Source: Streptomyces sp. NRRL F-6131 (GTDB taxonomy: Bacteria; Actinomycetota; Actinomycetes; Streptomycetales; Streptomycetaceae). Taken from it: DNA of 34,475 nt. The stretch's first letter is position 1. Every line of letters begins with the position of its first letter. Shown here one piece after another: positions 15,322 to 23,238 of the stretch. The position numbers were made by a program, and so were the translations under genes. The stretch lies in the NCBI GenBank assembly GCA_000719695.1, contig JOHN01000074.1, positions 1 to 34,475 on the forward strand, in the 5' to 3' direction. The notes beneath the pieces are model-generated. The model searched no databases and had not been told where the DNA came from. It worked only from the letters and a program-made list of their open reading frames with translations.

Positions 15322-16038
15322 GTGTCGGTCCTTCTTGAGCACCCCGCAAACGTGGTCGCCTACCGCCCGACCAAGCCCACCGCCATGGTGGTCATCGCCG
15401 ATCCCCGCGTCCGAAACACCGTCACCCGTCACCTCTGGGCGCTCGGCGTCCGGGACGTGATCGAGGTGTCCTCGATCGCCGAGGCCCGCCCCCGGGTCTC
15501 CACCCCGCGCGACATCTGCGTCGCCGACGTCCACCTCCCCGACGGCTCGGGGCTGACCATCCTCGCCGAGACCCGGGCCGCCGGCTGGCCCAACGGCCTG
15601 GCGCTCTCCGCCGCCGACGACATCGGCGCCGTCCGCAGCGCCCTCGCCGGCGGGGTCAAGGGCTACGTCGTGACCGGCACCCGCACCAACGTCGCCATGC
15701 CGGGCCGCCCGGGTCTGCCGCTCGGCGCCGCCGGGCTGGCCGGCCGGATGCGGCGCCCCGGGATGCCGGGCATGCCGGGTGCGGCCGGAGCCCCGGGCGC
15801 CCCCGGGGCCCACGGCGCGCCGGGCACCCAGCAGTCCGCCTACCGCGAGCTGTCCGGCCGTGAGGTCGAGGTGCTGCGACTGGTGGCCGAGGGTCAGTCG
15901 AACAAGGCGATCGGCGTGGCGATGGGCCTCTCGGCGCTCACCGTGAAGAGCCACCTCGCCCGGATCGCCCGCAAGCTCGGCACCGGCGACCGCGCCGGCA
16001 TGGTCGCGGTGGCGCTGCGCACCGGCATCATCCACTGA
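15322..16038 (+). CDS. whiI: Sporulation response regulator WhiI
   Basis: WhiI is an orphan NarL/LuxR-type regulator needed for late sporulation in aerial hyphae; published work shows it acts as a heterodimer with BldM. The 238 residues comprise a receiver domain (about 20-120) and a LuxR-type helix-turn-helix (about 176-238: LSGREVEVLRLVAEGQSNKA, LTVKSHLARIARKLG). Asp69 (VADVHLPDG), Ser96 and Lys113 fill receiver positions, but the usual N-terminal acidic pair is reduced to a single Asp27 (VIADPRV), matching the degenerate phosphorylation pocket reported for WhiI. The linker at 146-168 contains eight Gly-X-Y triplets. GTG 15322 follows AGGAGG. The gene sits between DUF3000 and an RNase D gene, the order I recall from S. 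coelicolor, and has a candidate WhiG promoter. Identity is strong. Confidence 0.93.
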   Translation: MSVLLEHPANVVAYRPTKPTAMVVIADPRVRNTVTRHLWALGVRDVIEVSSIAEARPRVSTPRDICVADVHLPDGSGLTILAETRAAGWPNGLALSAADDIGAVRSALAGGVKGYVVTGTRTNVAMPGRPGLPLGAAGLAGRMRRPGMPGMPGAAGAPGAPGAHGAPGTQQSAYRELSGREVEVLRLVAEGQSNKAIGVAMGLSALTVKSHLARIARKLGTGDRAGMVAVALRTGIIH

Positions 16039-16052
16039 TCCCCCGCGCCCTC

Positions 16053-16091
16053 GCGGCGGCCCTGGAGGAACGTTTCCTCCGGGGCCGCCGC
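16053..16091 (+). terminator. Terminator after whiI
   Basis: An 18-bp stem (16053-16070 with 16074-16091, one G-U wobble) around a 3-nt loop, 14 nt after the whiI stop. It separates whiI from the RNase D gene. Confidence 0.88.
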
Positions 16092-16195
16092 ACACCCCAC
16101 CGGGGACCGCCGCCGGGGCCCGACCGGGGCCCGGCGGACGAGCCCCCTCATCGGTCTGACCAGTCCGACAACACTCCCGGTCGCGGGGTCCGTCG

Positions 16196-16201
16196 TACCC
16201 T
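16196..16201 (+). promoter_or_regulatory. Possible -10 box for a leaderless RNase D transcript
   Basis: TACCCT ends 6 nt before GTG 16208. The intervening G run abuts the start codon too closely to act as a normal ribosome-binding site. No good -35 is visible. Confidence 0.3.
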
Positions 16202-16207
16202 TGGGGG

Positions 16208-17488
16208 GTGACCGACGCCGTAGCAGCCATCCCAGAAGAAGCAGCCCCGGTCCCGCTCCTCGAACCGAAGGAGGGGATCCCTCCGGTCGTGGCGGACGAG
16301 CAGGCGCTGGCCGCCACCGTCGCCGCCTTCGCGGCGGGAACCGGACCGGTCGCCGTCGACGCCGAGCGGGCCTCCGGCTACCGCTACGGCCAGCGGGCGT
16401 ACCTCATCCAGCTGCGCCGCGCGGGCGCCGGGACCGCGCTGATCGACCCCATCGCCTGCCCCGACCTCAGCGGGCTCGGCGCGGCCCTCGCGGACACCGA
16501 ATGGGTGGTGCACGCCGCGACCCAGGACCTGCCCTGCCTGGCCGAGGTCGGCATGAGACCCCAGCGACTGTTCGACACCGAGCTGGCCGGCCGGATCGCC
16601 GGCTTCGCCCGGGTCGGCCTCGGACCGATGACCGAGAGCGTGCTCGGGCTGAGCCTCGCCAAGGAGCACTCCGCGGTCGACTGGTCCACCCGCCCGTTGC
16701 CCGAGCCGTGGCTGCGCTACGCCGCTCTGGACGTCGAGGTGCTGGTCGAGCTGCGCGACGCACTCGAACAGGAGCTGGACGCCCAGGGCAAGCTCGACTG
16801 GGCCCTGGAGGAGTTCGCGGCGATCGCCGCCGCCCCCCGCCCGGCCCCCCGGACCGACCCCTGGCGCCGCACCTCGCAGCTGCACAAGGTCCGGCGGCGC
16901 CGCCAGCTGGCCGTGGTGCGCGAGCTCTGGCTCGCCCGCGACCGGATGGCGCAGGAGCGGGACGTCTCGCCGGGCCGGGTCCTGTCGGACGCCGCGATCG
17001 TCAACGCCGCGCTGGCCATGCCGCTGAACATCGCCGCACTGCAGGGCGTCCAGGGCTTCGGGCCGCGCGTGCACCGGCGCCAGCTGGAGCAGTGGCTGGC
17101 CGCCGTCCAGCGCGGGCGCGAGGTGCCGGAGAACCAGCTGCCGCCGGCCGCCGCGCCGCACGACGGCCCGCCGCCGCCGCGCGCCTGGGCCGAGAAGGAC
17201 CCGGTGGCCGCCGCCCGGCTGAGCGGGGGGCGTGCCGCGGTCGGCGAGCTGGCCGAGCGGCACAACCTGCCGGCCGAGAACCTGATCACCCCGGACCTGG
17301 TCCGCCGGGTCTCCTGGGAACCGCCGGCCGACGCGTCCGCCGCGAACGTGGCCGCCGCGCTGCGGCGACTCGGCGCCCGCCAGTGGCAGGTCGACCTGGT
17401 CGCCCCGGCGCTGGCCACCGCCTTCGCCAAGGCCGCCACGGCGGATGCGGCGGACACGGCCGGCACGGCCGGCACGGCCGCGAAGTAG
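16208..17488 (+). CDS. RNase D-like 3'-5' exoribonuclease with HRDC domain
   Basis: This 426-residue protein belongs to the DEDDy exonuclease family. RNase D trims 3' ends of tRNA and other stable RNA precursors. The catalytic residues are present: VAVDAERASGYRYGQRAYLIQ (D51, E53), HAATQDLPCL (D107) and YAALDVEVLVELRD (Y171, D175). An HRDC RNA-binding domain spans about 222-300 (KVRRRRQLAVVRELWLARDR to GFGPRVHRRQLEQWL). The C-terminal 130 residues, with LAERHNLPAENLITPDLVRR, look like a second helical domain, ending in Ala/Thr-rich sequence. GTG 16208 is preceded by a run of G with a TACCCT box 6 nt upstream, so translation may be leaderless. The frame stays open beyond 17488 in other phases across the repeat region, which is not part of this gene. 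Confidence 0.92.
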   Translation: MTDAVAAIPEEAAPVPLLEPKEGIPPVVADEQALAATVAAFAAGTGPVAVDAERASGYRYGQRAYLIQLRRAGAGTALIDPIACPDLSGLGAALADTEWVVHAATQDLPCLAEVGMRPQRLFDTELAGRIAGFARVGLGPMTESVLGLSLAKEHSAVDWSTRPLPEPWLRYAALDVEVLVELRDALEQELDAQGKLDWALEEFAAIAAAPRPAPRTDPWRRTSQLHKVRRRRQLAVVRELWLARDRMAQERDVSPGRVLSDAAIVNAALAMPLNIAALQGVQGFGPRVHRRQLEQWLAAVQRGREVPENQLPPAAAPHDGPPPPRAWAEKDPVAAARLSGGRAAVGELAERHNLPAENLITPDLVRRVSWEPPADASAANVAAALRRLGARQWQVDLVAPALATAFAKAATADAADTAGTAGTAAK

Positions 17489-17509
17489 GGACCGGAACCA
17501 CTGACAAGG

Positions 17510-17545
17510 GAAGGGGATGTCGCCCGATCGGGCGACATCCCCTTC
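17510..17545 (+). terminator. Terminator after the RNase D gene
   Basis: A perfect 18-bp inverted repeat with no spacer (17510-17527 with 17528-17545), centred on CGATCG, so the actual loop uses the central 4 nt. It lies 21 nt after the stop codon. Confidence 0.9.
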
Positions 17546-17617
17546 GTCACACCCGGACGGACCAACGGGCACCGCCCGAAAGGGGGCCCGAGGAGCATGC
17601 TCCCGCCCCGAGCCCCA

Positions 17618-17914
17618 CCCCGGAGGCGAGCAGGCGACCCCCCGCCCCGAGCCGAAGGGGCGCGCCGGTGCCGAAAGGGTGGGCCCCTCCTGCCCGATGG
17701 CGGGCAAGGAGGGCAAGCGAGGACGCCGTGACGAAGGAGCGGCGTTGGAGCGCCGACCGTCGGCGCCGGACGAAAGCGCCCCGGAGGCGAGCGGGCGACC
17801 CCCCGCCCCGAGCCGAAGGGGCGCGCCGGTGCCGAAAGGGAGAGCGCGAGGGAGCGACGAAGGAGCGAGGGAGCGCCGACCGTCGGCGCCGGACGAAAGC
17901 GCCCCGGAGGCGAG
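17618..17914. repeat. Mosaic of GC-rich direct repeats in an intergenic gap
   Basis: The 599-nt gap between the RNase D gene and the thiolase gene has no credible CDS. It holds two direct copies of a 62-nt unit (17618-17679 and 17779-17840, one mismatch) and two identical copies of a 44-nt unit (17748-17791 and 17871-17914), which overlap each other through CCCCGGAGGCGAG. GACGAAGGAGCG also recurs near 17730 and 17856. A diverged 44-nt copy and the second half of the 62-nt unit reappear at 34373-34475. The unit contains the palindrome CCGACCGTCGG-like core GACCGTCGGCGCCGG. There is no stop codon in several frames, so long spurious frames cross it. Confidence 0.9.
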
Positions 17915-17967
17915 TGGGCGACAAATGGAGTGGTGCGGGACACACCCAGTGTTGGGGCTTCCGGGCC

Positions 17968-17996
17968 TGGGCAGGGTGGTTACCGGCGGGTAGCAT
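17968..17996 (+). promoter_or_regulatory. Candidate promoter and operator of the beta-oxidation operon
   Basis: TGGGCA (17968-17973), 17 nt, TAGCAT (17991-17996) form a plausible sigma-HrdB-type promoter. The palindrome TACCGGCGGGTA (17981-17992; arms TACC/GGTA) overlaps the spacer and the -10 box, where a bound repressor would block polymerase. TetR- or GntR-type acyl-CoA-responsive repressors commonly act so on actinobacterial fatty-acid genes; the actual regulator is unknown. The leader would be about 85 nt. Confidence 0.5.
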
Positions 17997-18087
17997 GGCC
18001 GACAAGCGGCGCCGCTCACGTCCACTCGTGCGACGGTCGGCGGCAGCCTGCCCACCTGAACCGTTGGTCCCTGGGAGGAGAGCCCCC

Positions 18088-19305
18088 GTGCCTCGTACCG
18101 CGAGGGACGTCGTCTTTGTCGATGGCGTCCGCACCCCGTTCGGCAAGGCCGGCCCGAAGGGCATCTACCACGAGACGCGCGCCGACGACCTGGTCGTCAA
18201 GTGCATCCGGGAACTCGTGCGTCGTAACCCGAACCTGCCCGTCGAGCGCATCGACGAGGTCGCCATCGCGGCCACCACGCAGATCGGCGACCAGGGTCTG
18301 ACGATCGGCCGCACCGCCGCGCTGCTGTCGGGCCTGCCGAAGTCCGTCCCCGGCTACGCGATCGACCGCATGTGCGCCGGCGCGCTGACCGCCGTGACCA
18401 CCGCCGCGGGCGGCGTCGCCTTCGGCGCGTACGACGTGGTCGTGGCCGGTGGCGTCGAGCACATGGGCCGTCACCCGATGGGCGAGGGCGTCGACCCGAA
18501 CCCGCGCTTCGTCTCCGAGAAGCTCGTCGACGAGTCCGCCCTGTTCATGGGCATGACCGCGGAGAACCTGCACGACCGGTTCCCGCACATCACCAAGGAG
18601 CGCTGCGACGCCTACGCGGTGCGCTCGCAGGAGAAGGCCGCCAAGGCGTACGCCAACGGCGACATCCAGCCCGACCTGGTGCCGATCTCGATCCGCAACA
18701 CCAACCCCGAGATCGGCGAGACCGGCTGGGGCCTGGCCACCGTGGACGAGCCGATGCGCCCGGGCACCACGATGGAGAGCCTGGCGGGCCTCAAGACCCC
18801 GTTCCGCCCGCACGGCAACATCACCGCGGGCAACTCGGCCGGTCTGAACGACGGTGCCACCGCCTCGCTGCTGGCCGCCGAGGACGTCGCCGAGGAGCTC
18901 GGCCTCCCGGTCAAGATGCGTCTGGTCTCGTTCGCCTTCGCGGGCGTCGAGCCCGAGGTGATGGGCATCGGCCCGGTGCCGGCGACCGAGAAGGCGCTGG
19001 CCAAGGCCGGTCTGACCATCGACGACATCCAGGCGTTCGAGGTCAACGAGGCCTTCGCCGTCCAGGTCCTGGCGTTCCTGGACCACTACGGCATCGCCGA
19101 CGACGACGAGCGGGTCAACCCGTTCGGCGGCGCGATCGCGTTCGGCCACCCGCTGGCCTCCTCGGGTGTGCGCCTGATGAACCAGCTGGCGCGCCGCTTC
19201 GAGCAGCGCCCGGACGTCCGCTACGGCCTCACCACGATGTGCATCGGCTTCGGCATGGGCGGCACCATCATCTGGGAGAACCCGCACTTCGAGGGTGGTA
19301 AGTGA
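18088..19305 (+). CDS. fadA: Acetyl-CoA acyltransferase (thiolase) of beta-oxidation
   Basis: This 405-residue thiolase cleaves 3-ketoacyl-CoA with CoA to acetyl-CoA and a shortened acyl-CoA. The three catalytic signatures are intact: DRMCAGAL (nucleophile Cys96), AFGHPLASSG (His354) and TTMCIGFGMGG (Cys385); VNEAFAVQ is also conserved. The GTG at 18088 lies 7 nt after GGGAGGAG (18073-18080). The open frame runs far upstream through the repeat region and part of the RNase D shadow, but that is not coding. The fadB homologue starts 2 nt after the stop, so the two subunits of the fatty-acid oxidation complex are made from one message. Arrangement and order match the pair I recall near whiI in S. 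coelicolor. Confidence 0.95.
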   Translation: MPRTARDVVFVDGVRTPFGKAGPKGIYHETRADDLVVKCIRELVRRNPNLPVERIDEVAIAATTQIGDQGLTIGRTAALLSGLPKSVPGYAIDRMCAGALTAVTTAAGGVAFGAYDVVVAGGVEHMGRHPMGEGVDPNPRFVSEKLVDESALFMGMTAENLHDRFPHITKERCDAYAVRSQEKAAKAYANGDIQPDLVPISIRNTNPEIGETGWGLATVDEPMRPGTTMESLAGLKTPFRPHGNITAGNSAGLNDGATASLLAAEDVAEELGLPVKMRLVSFAFAGVEPEVMGIGPVPATEKALAKAGLTIDDIQAFEVNEAFAVQVLAFLDHYGIADDDERVNPFGGAIAFGHPLASSGVRLMNQLARRFEQRPDVRYGLTTMCIGFGMGGTIIWENPHFEGGK

Positions 19306-19307
19306 GC

Positions 19308-21437
19308 ATGAGCACCACGACTGAGCTGCTGACCCGCGGCGCCGAGCTCTTCCCCGGCGAGGTCGTCACCACCGCGCACGTCCGCCACCTGGACCTGCCG
19401 CTGCAGGCCGGCCGGCTGGCCCTGATCACCCTGGACAACGGCTTCGACCACACCAAGCCGACCACCTTCGGCCCGGGCTCGCTGCTGAAGCTGTCCGAGG
19501 CGCTGGACCAGGTCGAGGCCGAGGCCGCCGAGGGCACCATCGTCGGTGCCGCGATCACCGGCAAGCCGTTCATCTTCGCGGTCGGCGCCGACCTCAAGGG
19601 CGTCGAGCTGCTCAAGGAGCACGCGGACGCGCTGGCCATCGGCAAGGGCGGCCACGAGGTCTTCAAGCGGATCGCCGCGCTGCCCGTCCCGACCTTCGCG
19701 TTCTACAACGGCGCGGCGATGGGCGGCGGCGTCGAGGTCGGCCTGCACTGCGACTACCGCACGGTGTCGGCGGGCGTCCCGGCGTTCTCGCTGCCCGAGG
19801 TCTTCCTCGGCCTCGTCCCCGGCTGGGGCGGCTGCAGCATCCTGCCGAACCTGATCGGCCCCGCGAAGGCCGTCAAGGTGATCATCGAGAACTCGATGGC
19901 GCAGAACAAGCAGCTCAAGGGCAAGGACGTGTTCGAGCTGGGGATCGCCGACGCGATCTTCGAGCCGGCCGACTTCCTGGAGCAGTCGCTGCTCTGGGCC
20001 GCCAAGGTCCTCACCGGCGGCGTGACCGTCGCCCGCGAGGAGATCGACCGCGGCAAGGCCTGGGACGACGCCGTCGCCTGGGGCCGGCTGGTCGCCGACG
20101 CCAAGGTGCACGGGGCGGCCCCGGCCGCGTACCGGGCGCTGGACATCATCGCCCAGGTCAAGGACCAGGACCTCCAGGCCGGCTTCGACGCCGAGGACGC
20201 GGCCCTGGCCGACCTCATCATGGGCGGCGAGCTGCGCAGCGGCATCTACGCCTTCAACCTGGTGCAGCGCCGGGCCAAGCGCCCGTTCGGCGCGCCGGAC
20301 AAGTCGCTGGCCCGCCCGGTCTCCAAGGTCGGTGTCGTCGGCGCCGGTCTGATGGCCTCGCAGCTGGCGCTGCTGTTCGCCCGTCGTCTGGAGGTGCCGG
20401 TGGTCCTCACCGACATCGACCAGGAGCGCGTCGACAAGGGCGTCGGCTACGTCCACGCCGAGATCGACAAGCTGCTCGACAAGGGCCGCATCGGCAAGGA
20501 CAAGGCCAACCGCCTCAAGGGCCTGGTCTCGGGTTCGCTCGACAAGGCCGCGGCCTTCGGTGACGCGGACTTCGTGATCGAGGCCGTGTTCGAGGAGATG
20601 GGCGTCAAGCAGACCGTCTTCGCGGACCTGGAGAACGTGGTCTCGCCGACCTGTGTGCTGGCGACCAACACCTCCTCGCTGTCGGTCACCGAGATGGCCT
20701 CGAAGCTGAAGCACCCCGAGCGGGTCGTCGGTTTCCACTTCTTCAACCCGGTCGCGATCCTGCCGCTGCTGGAGATCGTCCGCGGCGAGAAGACCGACGA
20801 CGCCTCGCTGGCCACCGCCTTCGGCGTCTCGAAGAAGCTGAAGAAGACCGCGGTGCTCTGCAAGGACGCCCCGGCGTTCGTGGTGAACCGGATCCTGACC
20901 CGCTTCATGGGCGAGATCCAGGGCATCATCGACGAGGGCACCCCGATCGCCACCGTCGAGAAGGGCGTCGAGCCGCTCGGCCTGCCGATGTCCCCGATCG
21001 TGCTGCTGGAGCTGGTCGGCCCGGCCATCGCCCTGCACGTCTCGGAGACCCTGCACGGCGCGTTCCCGGAGCGGTTCACCGTCTCCGAGAACCTCGGCCG
21101 GGTGGTCAAGGCCGGCAAGCGCGGCTTCTACACCTGGGTGGACGGCCAGCAGGTCCTCGACCCCGAGGTGCTGGAGCTGCTCTCCTTCGGCGACACCGTG
21201 CTGACCGAGGAGCAGGTGCTGAACCGCGCTCTGGAGGCCGTCGCCCAGGAGATCGGCCTGATGCTGGAGGAGGGTGTCGTCGCCGAGGCGCAGGACATCG
21301 ACCTCTGCATGATCACCGGCGCCGGCTGGCCCTTCCACCTGGGCGGGATCACCCCGTACCTGGACCGTGAGGGTGTCTCGGAGCGGGTGAACGGCAAGCG
21401 CTTCCTCGCCCCGGGCGTGGCCTCCGTGCCCGCCTAG
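19308..21437 (+). CDS. fadB: Multifunctional fatty-acid oxidation protein (enoyl-CoA hydratase / 3-hydroxyacyl-CoA dehydrogenase)
   Basis: This 709-residue alpha subunit combines two beta-oxidation activities. The crotonase half (about 25-300) has the oxyanion segments FAVGADLKG and NGAAMGGGVEVGLHCDYR (136-151), with SLPEVFLGLVPGWGG carrying a catalytic Glu. The dehydrogenase half has the NAD-binding VGVVGAGLMASQLALLF near 341, the catalytic His in VGFHFFNPVAILPLLEIV near 475, and C-terminal helical domains with KAGKRGFYTW. I chose ATG 19308, 9 nt after GAGGGTGG; GTG 19302, overlapping the fadA stop, is an alternative adding two residues. It acts with the thiolase encoded upstream, in the cytoplasm. 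Nothing looks truncated. Confidence 0.95.
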   Translation: MSTTTELLTRGAELFPGEVVTTAHVRHLDLPLQAGRLALITLDNGFDHTKPTTFGPGSLLKLSEALDQVEAEAAEGTIVGAAITGKPFIFAVGADLKGVELLKEHADALAIGKGGHEVFKRIAALPVPTFAFYNGAAMGGGVEVGLHCDYRTVSAGVPAFSLPEVFLGLVPGWGGCSILPNLIGPAKAVKVIIENSMAQNKQLKGKDVFELGIADAIFEPADFLEQSLLWAAKVLTGGVTVAREEIDRGKAWDDAVAWGRLVADAKVHGAAPAAYRALDIIAQVKDQDLQAGFDAEDAALADLIMGGELRSGIYAFNLVQRRAKRPFGAPDKSLARPVSKVGVVGAGLMASQLALLFARRLEVPVVLTDIDQERVDKGVGYVHAEIDKLLDKGRIGKDKANRLKGLVSGSLDKAAAFGDADFVIEAVFEEMGVKQTVFADLENVVSPTCVLATNTSSLSVTEMASKLKHPERVVGFHFFNPVAILPLLEIVRGEKTDDASLATAFGVSKKLKKTAVLCKDAPAFVVNRILTRFMGEIQGIIDEGTPIATVEKGVEPLGLPMSPIVLLELVGPAIALHVSETLHGAFPERFTVSENLGRVVKAGKRGFYTWVDGQQVLDPEVLELLSFGDTVLTEEQVLNRALEAVAQEIGLMLEEGVVAEAQDIDLCMITGAGWPFHLGGITPYLDREGVSERVNGKRFLAPGVASVPA

Positions 21438-21454
21438 GACGCCCCGGCGTGACG

Positions 21455-21496
21455 GGAAGGGCCCCGGTGACCGGAATCGGTCACCGGGGCCCTTCC
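21455..21496. terminator. Bidirectional terminator after fadB
   Basis: A perfect 19-bp stem (21455-21473 with 21478-21496) around the tetraloop GAAT, between the convergent fadB and glycosyltransferase stops. Confidence 0.92.
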
Positions 21497-21526
21497 GCAT
21501 GCCCGGACGGGGCCGCCCGGCGCCCC

Positions 21527-23068
21527 TCAGCGCTTGAGGCGGTAGACCACGGTGTCGGCGAAGACGCCGACCATCTCGTAGTGGGTCTCCAGCAGGTTCT
21601 CGATCTTCGGGATCATGCCCGGCTGGTACGGCGCGAGGCCGGAGTCGTCGACGACGACCTCGGGCAGGCCCTTGGCGATCTCCTGGTCGAAGGTCTGCCA
21701 GGCGTTGTCCATCGAGAACTGCTCGCCGACGTTGACGCTGCCGTCCTTCCCGCCGCTGAAGTTGGTCAGGAAGCCGGCCGTGAGGTAGCGGCTGGCGGGC
21801 TTGCGGTCGGCGAGCCAGTACAGCTCCGGGTGCATGCCCCAGACCAGCACGGTGTCCTTGGGCGTGGTCTGCGCGGCGACGGCGGTGGCGACCTCGGTGG
21901 TGCGGTCCAGCCGCTCCCCCGGCCAGGCCAGCGCCAGGCCCCAGAAGACGGTGGCGGCGGCCGTGGTGTACACCAGGACGGGCTTCCAGCGCACCGCCGA
22001 GGTGGCGATCGCCCCGGTGCCCAGCAGCACCAGCGGGGGGAGGAGCTGGAGGTAGTAGTGGCCGAAGAAGTGGAAGCCGACGCTGACCGCCACGACGGAG
22101 GAGAGCAGCCACATCCACAGGTCGGCGGTCGAACCGTGCTCCTCGCCGGCGACCGGCAGCGGGCGGTGCCGGTGCTTCAGCCAGAGCCGGCGGCCGACCG
22201 GGAGCAGGAAGCCCAGCCCGGCGCCGAGCAGGATCGCCGAGTTGCCGAGGGCCCGTCCGACCATCTGCAGCCAGGCGCCGCCGAAGGTGGCGTAGTCGCC
22301 GCTGCCGGTGACCACCCAGAACAGGAAGCCCTTGGGTTTGGTGAGGATCACCGCGACCAGCGCTATCGGCAGGGTGAAGCCGAAGCCGATCTTGAACAGT
22401 GCGGGGATCCACCGGACGCCGCGCCGGCGGGCGTCCTGGTAGAGCATCCAGAGCACCGGCAGCAGCACCGCGCCGCCGGTCTGCTTGGTCAGTGAGCAGA
22501 GGGCCACCGCGATGCCGGCGGCCAGCCAGCGGCGGCGCTCGGCGTAGCGGAAGGCGGCCACCATGGCGGGCAGCATGAAGACCTCGAAGGTCGCCGCCTG
22601 GGTGTCCTCCGGGGAGAGCCCGATGGAGACCAGCAGGTAGAGCAGCCCCGCGCCGGCACCGGCCCGGTTGCCCCAGCGGCCGCGGGCGAGGGAGGCCAGC
22701 AGGATCGCGGTGACCAGGTGGGCGACCACCGCCAGGGTGCGCAGCGGCCAGAGCGAGGCGGAGCCGAAGACCGTGAAGCAGGCCTGGTAGAGCCAGGGCA
22801 GCAGCGGGGGCTTGCGGTCCACCACGGTGTCGTAGAGCACGCCGCCGTCGGCGAGCATCCGCGCCTGGGTGGCCAGGAAGCCCTCGTCGGGGCTCCAGAC
22901 CGGGCGGACGAAGGACGGCAGGTGGGTGAGCAGGGCGACCAGGGCCAGCAGCGGCACCAGGCGCGACCAGTAGCCGGTCTTCACACGCTCCCAGCCGTCG
23001 GCCGGGGGTACCCCCATGGGCAGGCGCTCGGTGAGCGCGGTCAGACGGGAGCGGATGGGGGTCGGCAC
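21527..23068 (-). CDS. GT39/ArnT-like polytopic glycosyltransferase
   Basis: This 513-residue membrane protein has ten or more hydrophobic helices and the layout of lipid-linked sugar transferases (GT39/GT83, PMT/ArnT type). The first periplasmic loop has WSPDEGFLATQARMLADGG with the catalytic-type acidic pair and, next, VVDRKPPLLPWLYQA, typical of the family. Further landmarks are GLSPEDTQAATFEVF, SLTKQTGGAVLLPVLWML and HFFGHYYLQLLPPLVLL. The C-terminal 120 residues (DTVLVWGMHPELYWLADRKP and after) are a soluble extracytoplasmic domain. The acceptor could be protein, lipid or wall polymer. GTG 23068 is chosen for giving the full cytoplasmic N-terminus; ATG 23017 is a plausible shorter start. 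The frame upstream of 23068 is not protein-like. A hairpin separates it from dxs. Confidence 0.83.
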   Translation of the reverse strand: MPTPIRSRLTALTERLPMGVPPADGWERVKTGYWSRLVPLLALVALLTHLPSFVRPVWSPDEGFLATQARMLADGGVLYDTVVDRKPPLLPWLYQACFTVFGSASLWPLRTLAVVAHLVTAILLASLARGRWGNRAGAGAGLLYLLVSIGLSPEDTQAATFEVFMLPAMVAAFRYAERRRWLAAGIAVALCSLTKQTGGAVLLPVLWMLYQDARRRGVRWIPALFKIGFGFTLPIALVAVILTKPKGFLFWVVTGSGDYATFGGAWLQMVGRALGNSAILLGAGLGFLLPVGRRLWLKHRHRPLPVAGEEHGSTADLWMWLLSSVVAVSVGFHFFGHYYLQLLPPLVLLGTGAIATSAVRWKPVLVYTTAAATVFWGLALAWPGERLDRTTEVATAVAAQTTPKDTVLVWGMHPELYWLADRKPASRYLTAGFLTNFSGGKDGSVNVGEQFSMDNAWQTFDQEIAKGLPEVVVDDSGLAPYQPGMIPKIENLLETHYEMVGVFADTVVYRLKR

Positions 23069-23174
23069 GGATGACAACCTACCGGGCGGAATCGGCACGG
23101 GCAGCGCCGGTCCCGCCTTTGGTGTGATTATCGGCCGCACTGTTGCAGAGCTGTCGCAGAGGCGGGCCGCGAGG

Positions 23175-23205
23175 CCGCCGTCCGGGGCGCTCCCCCGGAC
23201 GGCGG
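23175..23205 (-). terminator. Terminator after dxs
   Basis: A 13-bp stem (23175-23187 with 23193-23205) around CGCTC, 33 nt past the dxs stop on the minus strand and upstream of the glycosyltransferase gene, so the two are probably separate transcripts. Confidence 0.8.
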
Positions 23206-23238
23206 TCCTCCCGCGGTGGTCCTCCCGCGGCGGAGTGG

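Noticed and set aside
1..16038. Kinase at 1-1939 as the cognate partner of WhiI
   Set aside because: They are 13 kb apart, and WhiI has a degenerate phosphorylation pocket and is known as an orphan regulator.
17618..17914. CRISPR array
   Set aside because: Units overlap each other, spacers are not uniform in length and no cas genes are present.
17618..17914. Insertion sequence remnant
   Set aside because: No transposase-like reading frame, no terminal inverted repeats and no target duplication could be found around either location.
16201..19305. A continuous 1034-codon frame ending in the thiolase
   Set aside because: Only the last 405 codons are thiolase; the rest shadows RNase D and crosses the repeats. 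A ribosome-binding site marks GTG 18088 as the true start.
19221..22412. A 1063-codon minus-strand frame opposite fadB
   Set aside because: The sequence is Leu/Gly/Asp-rich antisense of fadB with no recognisable domain; fadB on the plus strand has all catalytic motifs.
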